Source: Alphaproteobacteria bacterium
GTDB taxonomy: Bacteria; Pseudomonadota; Alphaproteobacteria; Sphingomonadales; Sphingomonadaceae
Length of the DNA: 19,611 nt
NCBI GenBank assembly: GCA_016650315.1
Contig: JAENVZ010000124.1
Span: forward strand, 1-19,611
Direction: 5' to 3'
In this document: positions 7,698 through 15,926 of the stretch, one piece after another
Layout of the letters: each line of letters starts with the position of its first letter
Numbering within the stretch: the stretch's first letter is position 1
The notes under the pieces: generated by a model
The model's input: only the letters and a program-made list of their open reading frames with translations
What the model was told of the DNA's origin: nothing
Database searches by the model: none
Translations under genes and position numbers: made by a program

Positions 7698-8244
7698 AAT
7701 TTTTCTTGGTTAATTCGCGGAGTTTTGCAAAGGGACCAACGTCTTCCTCTTTCAGCACGCCGACTTCACGAAGCACCCGATCCGCATCATGCGCTCTGGG
7801 GTAAGGTTTCATGGTCAGCGACAGCGTCTCGGCGACGGCTTCGCCCATGTCGATTTGATCGCCGGAAAAGTAAATGACATCGCAATCTTCAGCGTTGAGT
7901 TCGATTTCAGCGTCAGGATCAAGTGCCGCGCTTGCCCGTTCGAAACGGATCGTGAAGGACTCATTGATGCTTTCGGGCACCGCTGTGCCTGTTGCGACAC
8001 AGGCCTGAACCAGATCGGCCTCGATCCGCCCTCTTGCCATGATCGATCCGTCGACATTTGCAAGAACCGCGACGTCCCTCGCAAGAACATATTCGGCGGC
8101 CAATCTGCTCAATTCCATGAGTCCGAAACGCTGGCGCAACGCCTCGCGCTCTTGCGGATCAGCCTCGATCCGCACTCGATCGCCACCACGGCCCAGCATA
8201 TCCAGTCGCTCAATCCGCGAAAATTCAGGGGCTGACGTCGACAT
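7696..8244 (-). CDS. DUF177 / YceD-family protein
   Basis: The 182-residue acidic protein matches the YceD/DUF177 family, whose members are linked in other bacteria to ribosomal protein L32 and 23S rRNA accumulation. The supporting segments are SRLAAEYVLARDVAVLANVDGSIMARGRIEADLVQACVATG with the conserved strand-Cys, and the acidic stretch DPDAEIELNAEDCDVIYFSGDQIDMGEAVAETLSL, both typical of the family. MGEAVAETLSLTMKPYPR is the most diagnostic part. The start at 8244 overlaps the stop of the upstream chaperone gene (TGATG), with GGAAAG as ribosome binding site, so I rejected the longer frame beginning at 8283. The pairing with the bc1 chaperone is what I would expect in sphingomonads. The rpmF gene, often the neighbour of yceD elsewhere, does not follow here. 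Confidence 0.82.
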   Translation of the reverse strand: MSTSAPEFSRIERLDMLGRGGDRVRIEADPQEREALRQRFGLMELSRLAAEYVLARDVAVLANVDGSIMARGRIEADLVQACVATGTAVPESINESFTIRFERASAALDPDAEIELNAEDCDVIYFSGDQIDMGEAVAETLSLTMKPYPRAHDADRVLREVGVLKEEDVGPFAKLRELTKKN

Positions 8245-8759
8245 CAAGGTAACTTTCCATCCAGCAAATCCGACACCTCGCAAGTGCCAAGGTCCTGCCA
8301 GAATGTGGTCAGGGACTGAACCACATGATCACGTTCCGGCGCGGCTGGCGGATCACCGCGATACAGGTTGCGAACGAGTGCCTCGTCCAGCGACTCAGCA
8401 CCGGCAAATGCCGTGCGATAGGCGGAAAGCCGACCGCCAAGCGCGCTCATCATCTTGCCGATATGCTTGCCCACGATCATGTCGCCAATACCGATCTGGC
8501 GAAGCTGGCCATCCATGTCATCGACAAAGATTTCAGTCAGCCAGACGCTTTGCTGCCTTGCCTGCGGATGCGGTTCCAGCCGCAACAGAACAGCGGACAA
8601 TATCGCCGCAACCATATCAAAACGGCCATCGAGCGTGTCGGGAACGCCGCCTTGCGCATACCAGTGCGGTTCGCGCGCACGGGCCACGATGGCCTCGTAC
8701 AGCGGCCGCATTTCGTCACGGGCGTCGGTATTGGAAAACAGGCGGTGGAATATGGACAT
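8244..8759 (-). CDS. Ubiquinol-cytochrome c chaperone family protein (CBP3-like)
   Basis: The 171-residue protein belongs to the ubiquinol-cytochrome c chaperone family (mitochondrial homologue Cbp3), which helps cytochrome b/bc1 complex assembly. Recognisable segments are LYEAIVARAREPHWY, GVPDTLDGRFDMVAAILSAVLLRLE and FVDDMDGQLRQIGIGD followed by KHIGKMMSALGGRLSAY, all typical of the family. There is no signal peptide. The chosen start MSIFHRLF at 8759 gives the usual N-terminus. In-frame ATGs further upstream would run into the bamE promoter region. The ribosome binding site is weak. It is the first gene of a two-gene unit with DUF177 (1-nt overlap) and is divergent from bamE. No bc1 structural gene is in the window. 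Confidence 0.85.
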   Translation of the reverse strand: MSIFHRLFSNTDARDEMRPLYEAIVARAREPHWYAQGGVPDTLDGRFDMVAAILSAVLLRLEPHPQARQQSVWLTEIFVDDMDGQLRQIGIGDMIVGKHIGKMMSALGGRLSAYRTAFAGAESLDEALVRNLYRGDPPAAPERDHVVQSLTTFWQDLGTCEVSDLLDGKLP

Positions 8760-8801
8760 TGTCTTGCGGTGGCCCGAATATACTGAAAACTGCGCCGGGC
8801 C

Positions 8802-8830
8802 TTGTTTACCCAAGCGATATTCCATATTGA
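8802..8830 (+). promoter_or_regulatory. Candidate promoter of bamE
   Basis: TTGTTT (8802-8807) and TATTGA (8825-8830) are separated by 17 nt in the 132-nt gap between the divergent chaperone gene and bamE, about 60 nt before the bamE start. The match to the housekeeping sigma consensus is moderate and is the only support. Confidence 0.35.
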
Positions 8831-8891
8831 TTGGCCGGACTGGCAATGCAATGGCCGTATCGCTTTTATGTTCGTGTTTCAGGAGATTTTC

Positions 8892-9380
8892 ATGCGCCAC
8901 AAGGTTGCGCGGTTCGCCATGGTCGCAGGCGCGCTCGCCCTCATCCCTCTCGCGTCGGGCTGCACACGCGTCCGCTCGCATCAGGGCTATCTCGTCGATA
9001 ACCTTCTGGTTGATTCGATTCAGCCGGGCATCGACAATCGGGAATCAGTAGAACGCACATTGGGACGGCCCAGTTTTGACGGCCAATTCGACGACAACGA
9101 ATGGTTTTATGTCGCACGCGATACCCGCCAGATGGCCTATTCCAAGCCCACGCCGACCAGCCAGACGGTGTTGCGCGTCCGCTTCGATGCTGCCGGCAAT
9201 GTCGCCGCAGTGGACAAGACCGGGCTGGAGCTGGTTTCGAAAATTTCCCCCGATGGTGACAAGACGCCAACGCTGGGCCGTAACCGTGGGCTGTTTCAGG
9301 AAATCTTCGGCAATATAGGCGCGGTTGGAGCCGGAGGAACAGGCTCAGGCGAAACAGGACCAGGGCCAAACGGATCCTAA
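8892..9380 (+). CDS. bamE: Outer-membrane assembly lipoprotein BamE (SmpA/OmlA family)
   Basis: This is a lipoprotein of the beta-barrel assembly machinery in the outer membrane, 162 residues. The N-terminus is a lipoprotein signal peptide: basic MRHKVAR, a hydrophobic stretch, and LASGC with the predicted lipidated cysteine at C24. Ala at the -3 position is slightly off the usual lipobox. The SmpA/OmlA domain follows (about 30-115) with GYLVDNLLVDSIQPGIDNRESVERTLGRPS and NEWFYVARDT. A Gly-rich, low-complexity tail (about 140-162) ends the protein and is probably disordered. I chose ATG 8892 because AGGAG lies 6 nt upstream and it produces a proper signal peptide. The upstream in-frame ATG at 8870 region and beyond would spoil it. 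It is transcribed away from the bc1-chaperone gene. Confidence 0.9.
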   Translation: MRHKVARFAMVAGALALIPLASGCTRVRSHQGYLVDNLLVDSIQPGIDNRESVERTLGRPSFDGQFDDNEWFYVARDTRQMAYSKPTPTSQTVLRVRFDAAGNVAAVDKTGLELVSKISPDGDKTPTLGRNRGLFQEIFGNIGAVGAGGTGSGETGPGPNGS

Positions 9381-9479
9381 AACCAGGCAACCGTGCGAAA
9401 ATGGCAATGTCGTGTTTCTGACGGGAAGAAATCGCGTAGCTACCGATGACTCCCGATGGCATCATGCTATGTCCTGCCC

Positions 9480-10385
9480 ATGCAGCTAAGGTATCTCGAA
9501 TATTTCGTCGCCCTTGCCCGTGAGCGGCATTTTGCACGGGCAGCAGAGTCATGCCATGTGGCCCAACCTACATTGTCAGCAGGGCTGGCTGCGCTGGAGG
9601 ATAGGCTGGGTCAGCGCCTTGTCATCCGTGACCGGCGTTTTATTGATCTAAGCCCTGAAGGCTATGCTGTGCTGCCCTTTGCGCAGCAAATGCTTGCCGA
9701 CCAACAGGCCATGCGCAGCGCCCTTAACAGCGACGCTGGCCCCCTGCGCGGCACGCTGCGCCTTGGCGCCATTCCTGCCGCCATGCCCTCTGTCGGTTAT
9801 CTGGTAAAGGCCATTGCCGCTGCGCACCCGGGTCTGCAGGTCAATATCCGTTCAATGACCTCCCGTGAAATCGAACAGGGCCTTGTCGCGCGCGATCTGG
9901 ACGCGGGGATCACCTATCTGTCCAGCGAACCTCCGGCGCAAGTCCGCAGCGCGGCTCTCTATTCGGAACATTTCATCTTTGCCACGCACAAGGATGGTCC
10001 CCATGCGGATCAGGCCTCCATCACGCTGGCGCAGGCGGCGGCAACACGGCTTTGCTTGCTCAACGATGCCATGCAGAACCGGCGTATATTGAACGGGTGC
10101 CTTGCCAAACACGGCCTTTCGGTCGAACCGGTGGCGACGGCGGACAGCTATGTCGCGCTGCTCGCCATGGTAGCCAATGGCTGCCTTTCCGCCATTATCA
10201 CCGATAGCCATAGCGCCATGGTCAGCGCCCACCCCGACCTGCGGCTGCTGCCCATTTCGGATGATATTCCCGCCAATCAGGTAGGCCTTGTCATCATTGA
10301 TCGTGAACCGCTTTCTCCGCTTGCCCGCGCCGCCTTTGCCATAGCGGGGAAAATTGCCTTCCCTTCGCCATTGATGTCGACTTGA
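9480..10385 (+). CDS. LysR-family transcriptional regulator, probable regulator of the formate dehydrogenase operon
   Basis: The 301-residue protein has the LysR layout. An N-terminal winged helix-turn-helix (about 1-60: MQLRYLEYFVALARERHF, then AAESCHVAQPTLSAGLAALE) is followed by a periplasmic-binding-protein-like effector domain (about 90-295, beginning GTLRLGAIPAAMPS). I chose ATG 9480 because LysR proteins begin a few residues before the YFVAL helix. An ATG at 9456 would add eight residues, and neither has a strong ribosome binding site. It lies directly upstream of, and in the same direction as, fdsG, with a 96-nt gap containing repeated half-sites. LysR regulators of fds operons (FdsR) are known from Cupriavidus and other bacteria, so control by formate is the likely role, but this is inferred from position. 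Confidence 0.88.
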   Translation: MQLRYLEYFVALARERHFARAAESCHVAQPTLSAGLAALEDRLGQRLVIRDRRFIDLSPEGYAVLPFAQQMLADQQAMRSALNSDAGPLRGTLRLGAIPAAMPSVGYLVKAIAAAHPGLQVNIRSMTSREIEQGLVARDLDAGITYLSSEPPAQVRSAALYSEHFIFATHKDGPHADQASITLAQAAATRLCLLNDAMQNRRILNGCLAKHGLSVEPVATADSYVALLAMVANGCLSAIITDSHSAMVSAHPDLRLLPISDDIPANQVGLVIIDREPLSPLARAAFAIAGKIAFPSPLMST

Positions 10386-10436
10386 TAGATATTGTCGATC
10401 AAAAAATGACTATCTCTATTTGACAACTGCTATCAA
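10382..10436 (+). promoter_or_regulatory. Candidate LysR operator array and promoter region of the fds operon
   Basis: The lysR-fdsG gap contains TTGAT-N11-ATCAA (10382-10402), which fits the T-N11-A form of LysR sites. CTATC follows at 10410 and CTATCAA at 10430, exactly 20 bp apart. TTGATAG at 10382-10388 and CTATCAA at 10430-10436 are perfect inverted copies. A TTGACA at 10420-10425 could be a -35 element, but I see no convincing -10 at normal spacing. The first half-site overlaps the lysR stop codon. That the LysR protein binds here is inference. Confidence 0.5.
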
Positions 10437-10481
10437 CTGGCGGACGGAAAATCTGGATACAACAACAAAAAATGAGCAGTC

Positions 10482-10922
10482 ATGCGAGAGGACGGACAGC
10501 AGGACGAAATCGCGGCGATCCTCGCCCGACATAGCGAACGCGAAGGGCCGTTGCTTCCGATCCTGCATGATGTGCAGGACGCCTTTGGTCATGTGAGCGA
10601 GGCAGCCAAGCGCCAGATCGCGCTCGCCCTTAACCTTTCGCGCGCCGAAGTGCATGGCGTTGTCAGCTTCTACCACGACTTCCGCTCCGCGCCCGAACCG
10701 CTGCCCGTCATCAAGCTCTGCCGCGCCGAAGCCTGTCAGGCGCGGGGAAGCGAAACGCTCGCGCCCAAGGTGGAGGCCATGGCGAAGGGGAAAGCCAAGG
10801 TGGAAGCCGTCTATTGCCTGGGCCTGTGCAGTGTTGGTCCCAACGCCATCGCAAGGGGAGAAGTCTACGCGCATCTGGATGAAATAACCGCTCGTGAATT
10901 GATTGCCGGGGTGACGGCATGA
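10482..10922 (+). CDS. fdsG: NAD-dependent formate dehydrogenase gamma subunit (NuoE-like, [2Fe-2S])
   Basis: This is the small electron-transfer subunit of the soluble molybdenum formate dehydrogenase, homologous to NuoE of complex I. It has 146 residues. The thioredoxin-like domain carries the four [2Fe-2S] ligands C80 and C85 (LCRAEACQ) and C112 and C116 (YCLGLC). ILHDVQDAFGHVSE and VHGVVSFYHDF are typical of the NuoE helical part. It opens the operon, about 95 nt after the LysR gene. The ribosome binding site is weak (GAGCAG). The stop overlaps the fdsB start (ATGA), so equal synthesis of the two diaphorase subunits is likely. The order and the company of FdsB, FdsA and FdhD separate it from genuine NuoE and from NAD-reducing hydrogenase HoxE. 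Confidence 0.93.
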   Translation: MREDGQQDEIAAILARHSEREGPLLPILHDVQDAFGHVSEAAKRQIALALNLSRAEVHGVVSFYHDFRSAPEPLPVIKLCRAEACQARGSETLAPKVEAMAKGKAKVEAVYCLGLCSVGPNAIARGEVYAHLDEITARELIAGVTA

Positions 10923-12475
10923 AGGTCTATATTTCTGACGACGCACTTGCCATTGCTTGCGGGGCGGACCGGGTGGCCAAGGCGTTCGCCGAGGCCGCGC
11001 CGGAAGCGGAGATCGTCCGCACATCAAGCTGGGGCATGCACTGGCTGGAACCACTGGTGGAGATCGACAGCGGTGAGGGACGGATCGGCTATGGGCCGGT
11101 CAAGGTTGGGGATGTGGAAACAATCGTTGGCGGCCAATCGGATCCGCTGCGGGTTGGCGACGTCTCTCAACATCCCTTTATCGCGTCGCAAACCCGCCTG
11201 ACCTTTGCCCGCGCGGGCAAGACGCGACCCACATCACTTGATGACTATGCGGCCAGCGACGGCTGGAGCGGCCTTCACAAGACGCGCGCCATGGAACCCC
11301 TGGTCGTGATCGAGCAAGTCACGCAATCGGGCCTGCGCGGGCGCGGCGGCGCAGGCTTCCCCGCTGGCATCAAATGGCGCACGGTCGCCAATGCTGTATC
11401 GTCGCAAAAATACATCGTCTGCAATGCCGATGAGGGCGATAGTGGTACCTTTGCCGACCGCATGTTGATGGAAGGCGATCCCTATTGCCTGATCGAGGGC
11501 ATGGCGATCGCGGGATATGCTGTGGGCGCGGACAAGGGCTATATCTACGTCCGCTCCGAATATCCGCACGCGATCCGCAAACTCAACGAAGCCATCGAAA
11601 AATCGCGCGCCATTGTTGCCCCCTTCGATATTGAGGTGCGCGTGGGAGCGGGCGCCTATGTCTGTGGCGAGGAAACCTCGCTTCTCAACAGTCTTGAAGG
11701 AAAACGCGGCGAAGTCCGCGCCAAGCCACCGCTTCCTGCACTGGAGGGCCTGTTTGGCAAGCCGACTGTCGTCAACAATGTCCTGACGCTGGCCGCCATA
11801 CCCTTCATCATGGCACAGGGCGCACAGGCCTATGCCGATTATGGCATGGGGCGCTCACGCGGCACCATGCCCATTCAGATTGCGGGCAATGTGAAGCATG
11901 GCGGACTGTACGAGACGGCTTTCGGCGTGACGCTGGACCAATTGGTGAACGACATTGGCGGTGGCACGCACAGCGATCGTCCGGTTCGCGCCGTGCAGGT
12001 CGGCGGCCCGCTCGGCGCCTATTTTCCGCCCGCCCTGTTCGACACGCCGTTCGATTACGAAGCCTTTGCCGCGAAGGAAGGCCTGATCGGCCATGGCGGT
12101 ATAGTGGTGTTCGACGATAGCGTGGATATGCTCGACCAGGCCCGCTTTGCCATGGAATTCTGCGCCATCGAAAGCTGCGGAAAATGCACCCCTTGCCGCC
12201 TTGGCTCCACACGGGGCGTTGAAACCCTCGACCGCCTCCGCGCTGGCGGCCGCAAGGGGTCAGACCGTGTGGAAACCCTGCCGCAAATGCACAATGCAAA
12301 GGGCGGCGCGCGCGATGCGGCGGTCGAACTCGACCTTATCGCCGATCTGTGCGAAACCATGAAATATGGATCGCTTTGCGCTTTGGGTGGTTTTACCCCC
12401 TATCCTGTGATGAGCGCCATCACCCATTTCCCGGAGGATTTCGGAATGGAAAAGCATGAAGAGGCGGCGGAATAA
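10919..12475 (+). CDS. fdsB: NAD-dependent formate dehydrogenase beta subunit (NuoF-like, FMN and NADH site)
   Basis: This is the diaphorase subunit that passes electrons from FdsA through FMN to NAD+. It has 518 residues. The first 100 or so form a thioredoxin-like extension without the cluster cysteines. A NuoF core follows: the FMN/NADH glycine-rich loop LRGRGGAGFPAGIKW (139-153), NADEGDSGTFADR (169-181), GAYVCGEETSLLNSLEGKRG (245-264) and KPTVVNNVLTLA. The C-terminal [4Fe-4S] site is SCGKCTPCR with C420, C423 and C426, plus C487 in SLCALGG. It overlaps fdsG by ATGA and mobA by a single base (TAATG). The protein is full length and ordinary for the family, and the neighbouring fdsA shows it belongs to formate dehydrogenase, not to complex I. 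Confidence 0.95.
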   Translation: MKVYISDDALAIACGADRVAKAFAEAAPEAEIVRTSSWGMHWLEPLVEIDSGEGRIGYGPVKVGDVETIVGGQSDPLRVGDVSQHPFIASQTRLTFARAGKTRPTSLDDYAASDGWSGLHKTRAMEPLVVIEQVTQSGLRGRGGAGFPAGIKWRTVANAVSSQKYIVCNADEGDSGTFADRMLMEGDPYCLIEGMAIAGYAVGADKGYIYVRSEYPHAIRKLNEAIEKSRAIVAPFDIEVRVGAGAYVCGEETSLLNSLEGKRGEVRAKPPLPALEGLFGKPTVVNNVLTLAAIPFIMAQGAQAYADYGMGRSRGTMPIQIAGNVKHGGLYETAFGVTLDQLVNDIGGGTHSDRPVRAVQVGGPLGAYFPPALFDTPFDYEAFAAKEGLIGHGGIVVFDDSVDMLDQARFAMEFCAIESCGKCTPCRLGSTRGVETLDRLRAGGRKGSDRVETLPQMHNAKGGARDAAVELDLIADLCETMKYGSLCALGGFTPYPVMSAITHFPEDFGMEKHEEAAE

Positions 12476-13014
12476 TGCGTTTGCTGGGCGCCCTGATCGC
12501 CGGCGGGCAATCGCGCCGCTTTGGCAGTGACAAGGCGCAGGCGCCTGTCCATGGCAAGCCACTGCTCGACCATGTAATCGCAGCGCTAAACCCGCAAGTC
12601 GAGGCAATGGTGATATGCGGCCGCCATTGGTCCGGGCTGTTGTACCTGCCTGACCGGCCAGAACCGGATCAGGGACCATTGGGGGGCCTTTGCGCCGCGC
12701 TCCACCATGCGCGTGAGGATGGATTTGACGCCGTGCTGACGGCGGGATGCGACACGTTGCCAGTACCCGACAGGCTGGCGGGCCTGCTGGACTATCAATC
12801 CGGCGTCATCAGGGGTCAGCCGCTTTTCGGTTTCTGGTTCGCCAGCATGACACCGATGCTTGACGCCTGGCTTGCCGACCAGCCCCGCCGCGATATGCGC
12901 GGATGGATCGACCATAGCGGCGCGCATGAGGTGAATTGCAGCATCGACTTTTCAAATGTGAACACGCGCGAGGAATATGACCGGTTCATCGCCCCAAAGG
13001 GAATGACCACATGA
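12475..13014 (+). CDS. mobA: Molybdenum cofactor guanylyltransferase
   Basis: MobA transfers GMP from GTP to molybdopterin to make the guanine-dinucleotide form that the DMSO-reductase family, including FdsA, needs as bis-MGD. The 179-residue protein shows the nucleotidyltransferase signature AGGQSRRFGSDKA (residues 9-21), PLLDHVI, GPLGGLCAAL and the metal-binding GCDTLPVP. The C-terminal VNTREEY is also typical of MobA. The gene sits inside the fds operon between the beta and alpha subunit genes, overlapping fdsB by 1 nt and fdsA by ATGA. The cofactor enzyme is therefore made together with its client. MobA is usually a stand-alone gene or near mobB or moe genes. Whether another copy exists in the genome cannot be seen here. 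Confidence 0.93.
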   Translation: MRLLGALIAGGQSRRFGSDKAQAPVHGKPLLDHVIAALNPQVEAMVICGRHWSGLLYLPDRPEPDQGPLGGLCAALHHAREDGFDAVLTAGCDTLPVPDRLAGLLDYQSGVIRGQPLFGFWFASMTPMLDAWLADQPRRDMRGWIDHSGAHEVNCSIDFSNVNTREEYDRFIAPKGMTT

Positions 13015-15857
13015 CCTATAGCAAACAGGCGGATTTCGGTACGCCGGCATCGGGCGCGGAAGAACGGGTCAGCCTGATCATCGATGGCCAGAATGTCACT
13101 GTCCCTGCGGGCAGCACCGTCATGCGTGCCGCCGCCGAAATCGGCACCTCGATTCCAAAACTGTGCGCCACCGACAATTTGAAGGAATTTGGTTCCTGCC
13201 GCCTCTGCCTGGTCGAAATCGACGGCGCACGCGGCACGCCTGCAAGCTGCACCACGCCGGTCGCAGAGGGCATGGTTGTCCACACCCAGACGCCAAAACT
13301 GCAAAAGCTCCGCAAGGGCGTGATGGAGCTTTATATCTCCGACCATCCGCTCGATTGCCTTACCTGCTCAGCCAATGGCGATTGCGAGTTGCAGGAACAG
13401 GCGGGCGCGGTCGGCCTGCGCGAAGTGCGCTATGGCTATGAGGGCGACAATCATCTGGGCCTGTCCAAGGACAGCTCCAACCCCTATTTCGATTTCGATC
13501 CATCGAAGTGCATCATGTGTTCCCGCTGCGTGCGCGCCTGCGATGAAGTGCAGGGGACCTTCGCGCTCACCATCGAAGGGCGCGGTTTTGGGTCGAAAGT
13601 ATCTGCGGGAACCCCGCTCGATGACTTCATCTCATCCGAATGCGTCTCCTGCGGGGCCTGTGTGCAGGCCTGCCCGACCGCTACCTTGCAGGAGAAGACC
13701 GTCGCCGAAATCGGCACACCCGACCGCGCCGTCGTCACCACTTGCGCTTATTGTGGCGTCGGCTGCACCTTCCGCGCCGAAATGCGTGGCGAGCAACTGG
13801 TCCGCATGGTGCCGTGGAAGGACGGCAAGGCCAATCACGGCCATAGCTGCGTCAAGGGCCGCTTTGCATGGGGCTATGCCCAGCATCAGGACCGCATCCT
13901 GAAACCCATGATCCGCAGGGCGATCAGCGATCCATGGCGCGAAGTCGAATGGGACGAGGCTCTTGCCTATGCCGCCTCTGAATTGAAGCGCATTCAAACT
14001 CAATATGGGCGGCTTTCGACCGGCGGGATCACCTCCTCCCGCTGCACCAATGAGGAAACCTTTCTGGTGCAGAAATTGGTCCGGGCCGGGTTTGGCAACA
14101 ATAATGTCGATACCTGCGCCCGCGTTTGCCACTCGCCCACCGGCTATGGCCTGAAAACCACATTCGGCACCAGCGCGGGCACGCAGGATTTCGACAGCGT
14201 CGAGGAAGCCGATGTCATCCTCATCATTGGCGCGAACCCGACCGATGGCCATCCCGTCTTCGCCAGCCAGATGAAGCGGCGTTTGCGTCAGGGCGCAAAG
14301 CTGATCGTCATCGATCCGCGCCGTATCGACCTTGTCCGCAGCCCGCATGTCGAGGCGGCGCATCACCTGCCGCTGCGTCCGGGCACCAACGTCGCGGTGC
14401 TGACCGCCATGGCGCATGTGATCGTCACCGAAGGACTGGCCGACGAGGCATTCATCCGCGAACGCTGCGACTGGGATGAATATCAGGACTGGGCCGCCTT
14501 CGTTTCAGACCCCAAACGGTCGCCCGAAGCCACCGAACCACTCACCAAGGTTCCCGCCAGCGACCTGCGCCAAGCCGCGCGCCTTTATGCCACCGGCGGC
14601 AATGGCGCGATCTATTACGGCCTTGGCGTTACGGAACATTCACAAGGTTCGTCCACCGTCATGGCCATCGCCAACCTTGCCATGTGCACCGGCAATATCG
14701 GTCGCCGGGGCGTGGGCGTGAATCCCCTGCGGGGCCAGAATAATGTGCAGGGCGCTTGCGACATGGGCAGCTTCCCGCACGAGCTTTCCGGCTATCGTCA
14801 CATCAGCGATGCTGCGACGCGCAAATTGTTCGAGGATGACTGGGGCGTCCATCTGGACAGCGAACCGGGTCTGCGCATCCCCAACATGCTCGATGCCGCC
14901 GTCGATGGCGTGTTCAAGGCGATCTACATTCAGGGCGAGGACATTCTTCAGTCCGATCCCAATACCAAACATGTCGCGGCAGGGCTGGAGGCGATGGAAT
15001 GCGTCATCGTCCATGACCTGTTTCTCAACGAAACCGCCAATTATGCACATATCTTCCTGCCGGGCTCGACCTTCCTGGAAAAGAACGGCACCTTTACCAA
15101 TGCCGAACGTCGCATCCAGCTTGTCCGCAAGGTCATAAGTCCGATGAACGGCTATGAGGATTGGGAAGTCACACAGGCGCTCGCCAATGCGCTGGGTCTT
15201 GACTGGCACTATCATCACCCGGCGGAGATCATGGACGAAATCGCGCGCCTGACGCCCAGCTTTGCGGACGTCAGCTTCGACCGGCTGGATCAGGAAGGCT
15301 CGCTGCAATGGCCGGTCAATGCCGCCGCGCCCCATGGTTCCCCGATCATGCACGTGGATGGCTTTGTACGTGGCAAGGGTAAGTTCGTCGTGACCGACTA
15401 TGTTCCAACCGACGAAAAGACCGGGCCACGCTTTCCGCTGTTGCTCACCACCGGACGCATCCTGAGCCACTATAATGTCGGCGCGCAGACCCGCCGCACC
15501 GCCAACACCGCCTGGCACCCGGAGGATCGTCTGGAAATCCACCCTGTCGATGCCGAAGATCGCGGCCTGAAGGAAGGCGACTGGGTGCGCCTTGCCAGCC
15601 GTTCGGGCGAAACCACCCTGCGCGCCCTTATCACCGACCGGGTTGCGCCGGGGGTGGTCTATACAACCTTCCACCATCCTGAAACGCAGGCTAATGTAGT
15701 CACCACGGAATATTCCGACTGGGCCACCAACTGCCCTGAGTACAAGGTAACAGCGGTACAGGTCGCGCCTTCAAACGGGCCAACGAACTGGCAGGAAGAT
15801 TATGAAGAATTGTCGGAGCGGTCCCGCCGGATCGCTCCTGCAGAGGTGGCAGAGTGA
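13011..15857 (+). CDS. fdsA: NAD-dependent formate dehydrogenase alpha (catalytic) subunit, Mo-bis-MGD
   Basis: FdsA oxidises formate to CO2 at a molybdenum bis-MGD centre in the cytoplasm. The 948 residues are modular. A [2Fe-2S] ferredoxin domain comes first (C52, C63, C66, C80), then a NuoG-type His/Cys cluster (H112, C116, C119, C125) and two ferredoxin-type [4Fe-4S] clusters (C167/C170/C173/C177 and C211/C214/C217/C221). The molybdopterin oxidoreductase part begins with the fourth [4Fe-4S] site (C245, C248, C252, C280). The Mo ligand is a cysteine, C373, in RVCHSPT with H374 next to it, so this is not a selenocysteine enzyme. The active-site arginine is R574 in NPLRGQNNVQGACDMG. The molybdopterin-dinucleotide binding domain ends the protein. 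All clusters expected for FdsA are intact. It overlaps mobA by ATGA. Confidence 0.96.
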   Translation: MTYSKQADFGTPASGAEERVSLIIDGQNVTVPAGSTVMRAAAEIGTSIPKLCATDNLKEFGSCRLCLVEIDGARGTPASCTTPVAEGMVVHTQTPKLQKLRKGVMELYISDHPLDCLTCSANGDCELQEQAGAVGLREVRYGYEGDNHLGLSKDSSNPYFDFDPSKCIMCSRCVRACDEVQGTFALTIEGRGFGSKVSAGTPLDDFISSECVSCGACVQACPTATLQEKTVAEIGTPDRAVVTTCAYCGVGCTFRAEMRGEQLVRMVPWKDGKANHGHSCVKGRFAWGYAQHQDRILKPMIRRAISDPWREVEWDEALAYAASELKRIQTQYGRLSTGGITSSRCTNEETFLVQKLVRAGFGNNNVDTCARVCHSPTGYGLKTTFGTSAGTQDFDSVEEADVILIIGANPTDGHPVFASQMKRRLRQGAKLIVIDPRRIDLVRSPHVEAAHHLPLRPGTNVAVLTAMAHVIVTEGLADEAFIRERCDWDEYQDWAAFVSDPKRSPEATEPLTKVPASDLRQAARLYATGGNGAIYYGLGVTEHSQGSSTVMAIANLAMCTGNIGRRGVGVNPLRGQNNVQGACDMGSFPHELSGYRHISDAATRKLFEDDWGVHLDSEPGLRIPNMLDAAVDGVFKAIYIQGEDILQSDPNTKHVAAGLEAMECVIVHDLFLNETANYAHIFLPGSTFLEKNGTFTNAERRIQLVRKVISPMNGYEDWEVTQALANALGLDWHYHHPAEIMDEIARLTPSFADVSFDRLDQEGSLQWPVNAAAPHGSPIMHVDGFVRGKGKFVVTDYVPTDEKTGPRFPLLLTTGRILSHYNVGAQTRRTANTAWHPEDRLEIHPVDAEDRGLKEGDWVRLASRSGETTLRALITDRVAPGVVYTTFHHPETQANVVTTEYSDWATNCPEYKVTAVQVAPSNGPTNWQEDYEELSERSRRIAPAEVAE

Positions 15858-15872
15858 GTATTGATAACCCGT

Positions 15873-15892
15873 ATTCCGGCGAAAGCCGGAAT
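15873..15892. repeat. REP-like hairpin 1 between fdsA and fdsD
   Basis: ATTCCGGC and GCCGGAAT form a perfect 8-bp stem around a GAAA tetraloop. If read through in frame, the region gives IPAKAGIQ, a peptide string I associate with dispersed repeats of sphingomonads. No T-tract follows, so it is not a classical terminator. It may stabilise the fdsA transcript. Confidence 0.7.
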
Positions 15893-15926
15893 CCAGAGCC
15901 GCAAACACCGCACGGCTTCACCCTGG

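Noticed and set aside
13632..15677. Long open frames on the minus strand opposite fdsA (261 and 345 codons)
   Set aside because: They mirror the codon bias of a strongly recognisable gene, have no ribosome binding site or family motif, and their products look like composition-driven translations.
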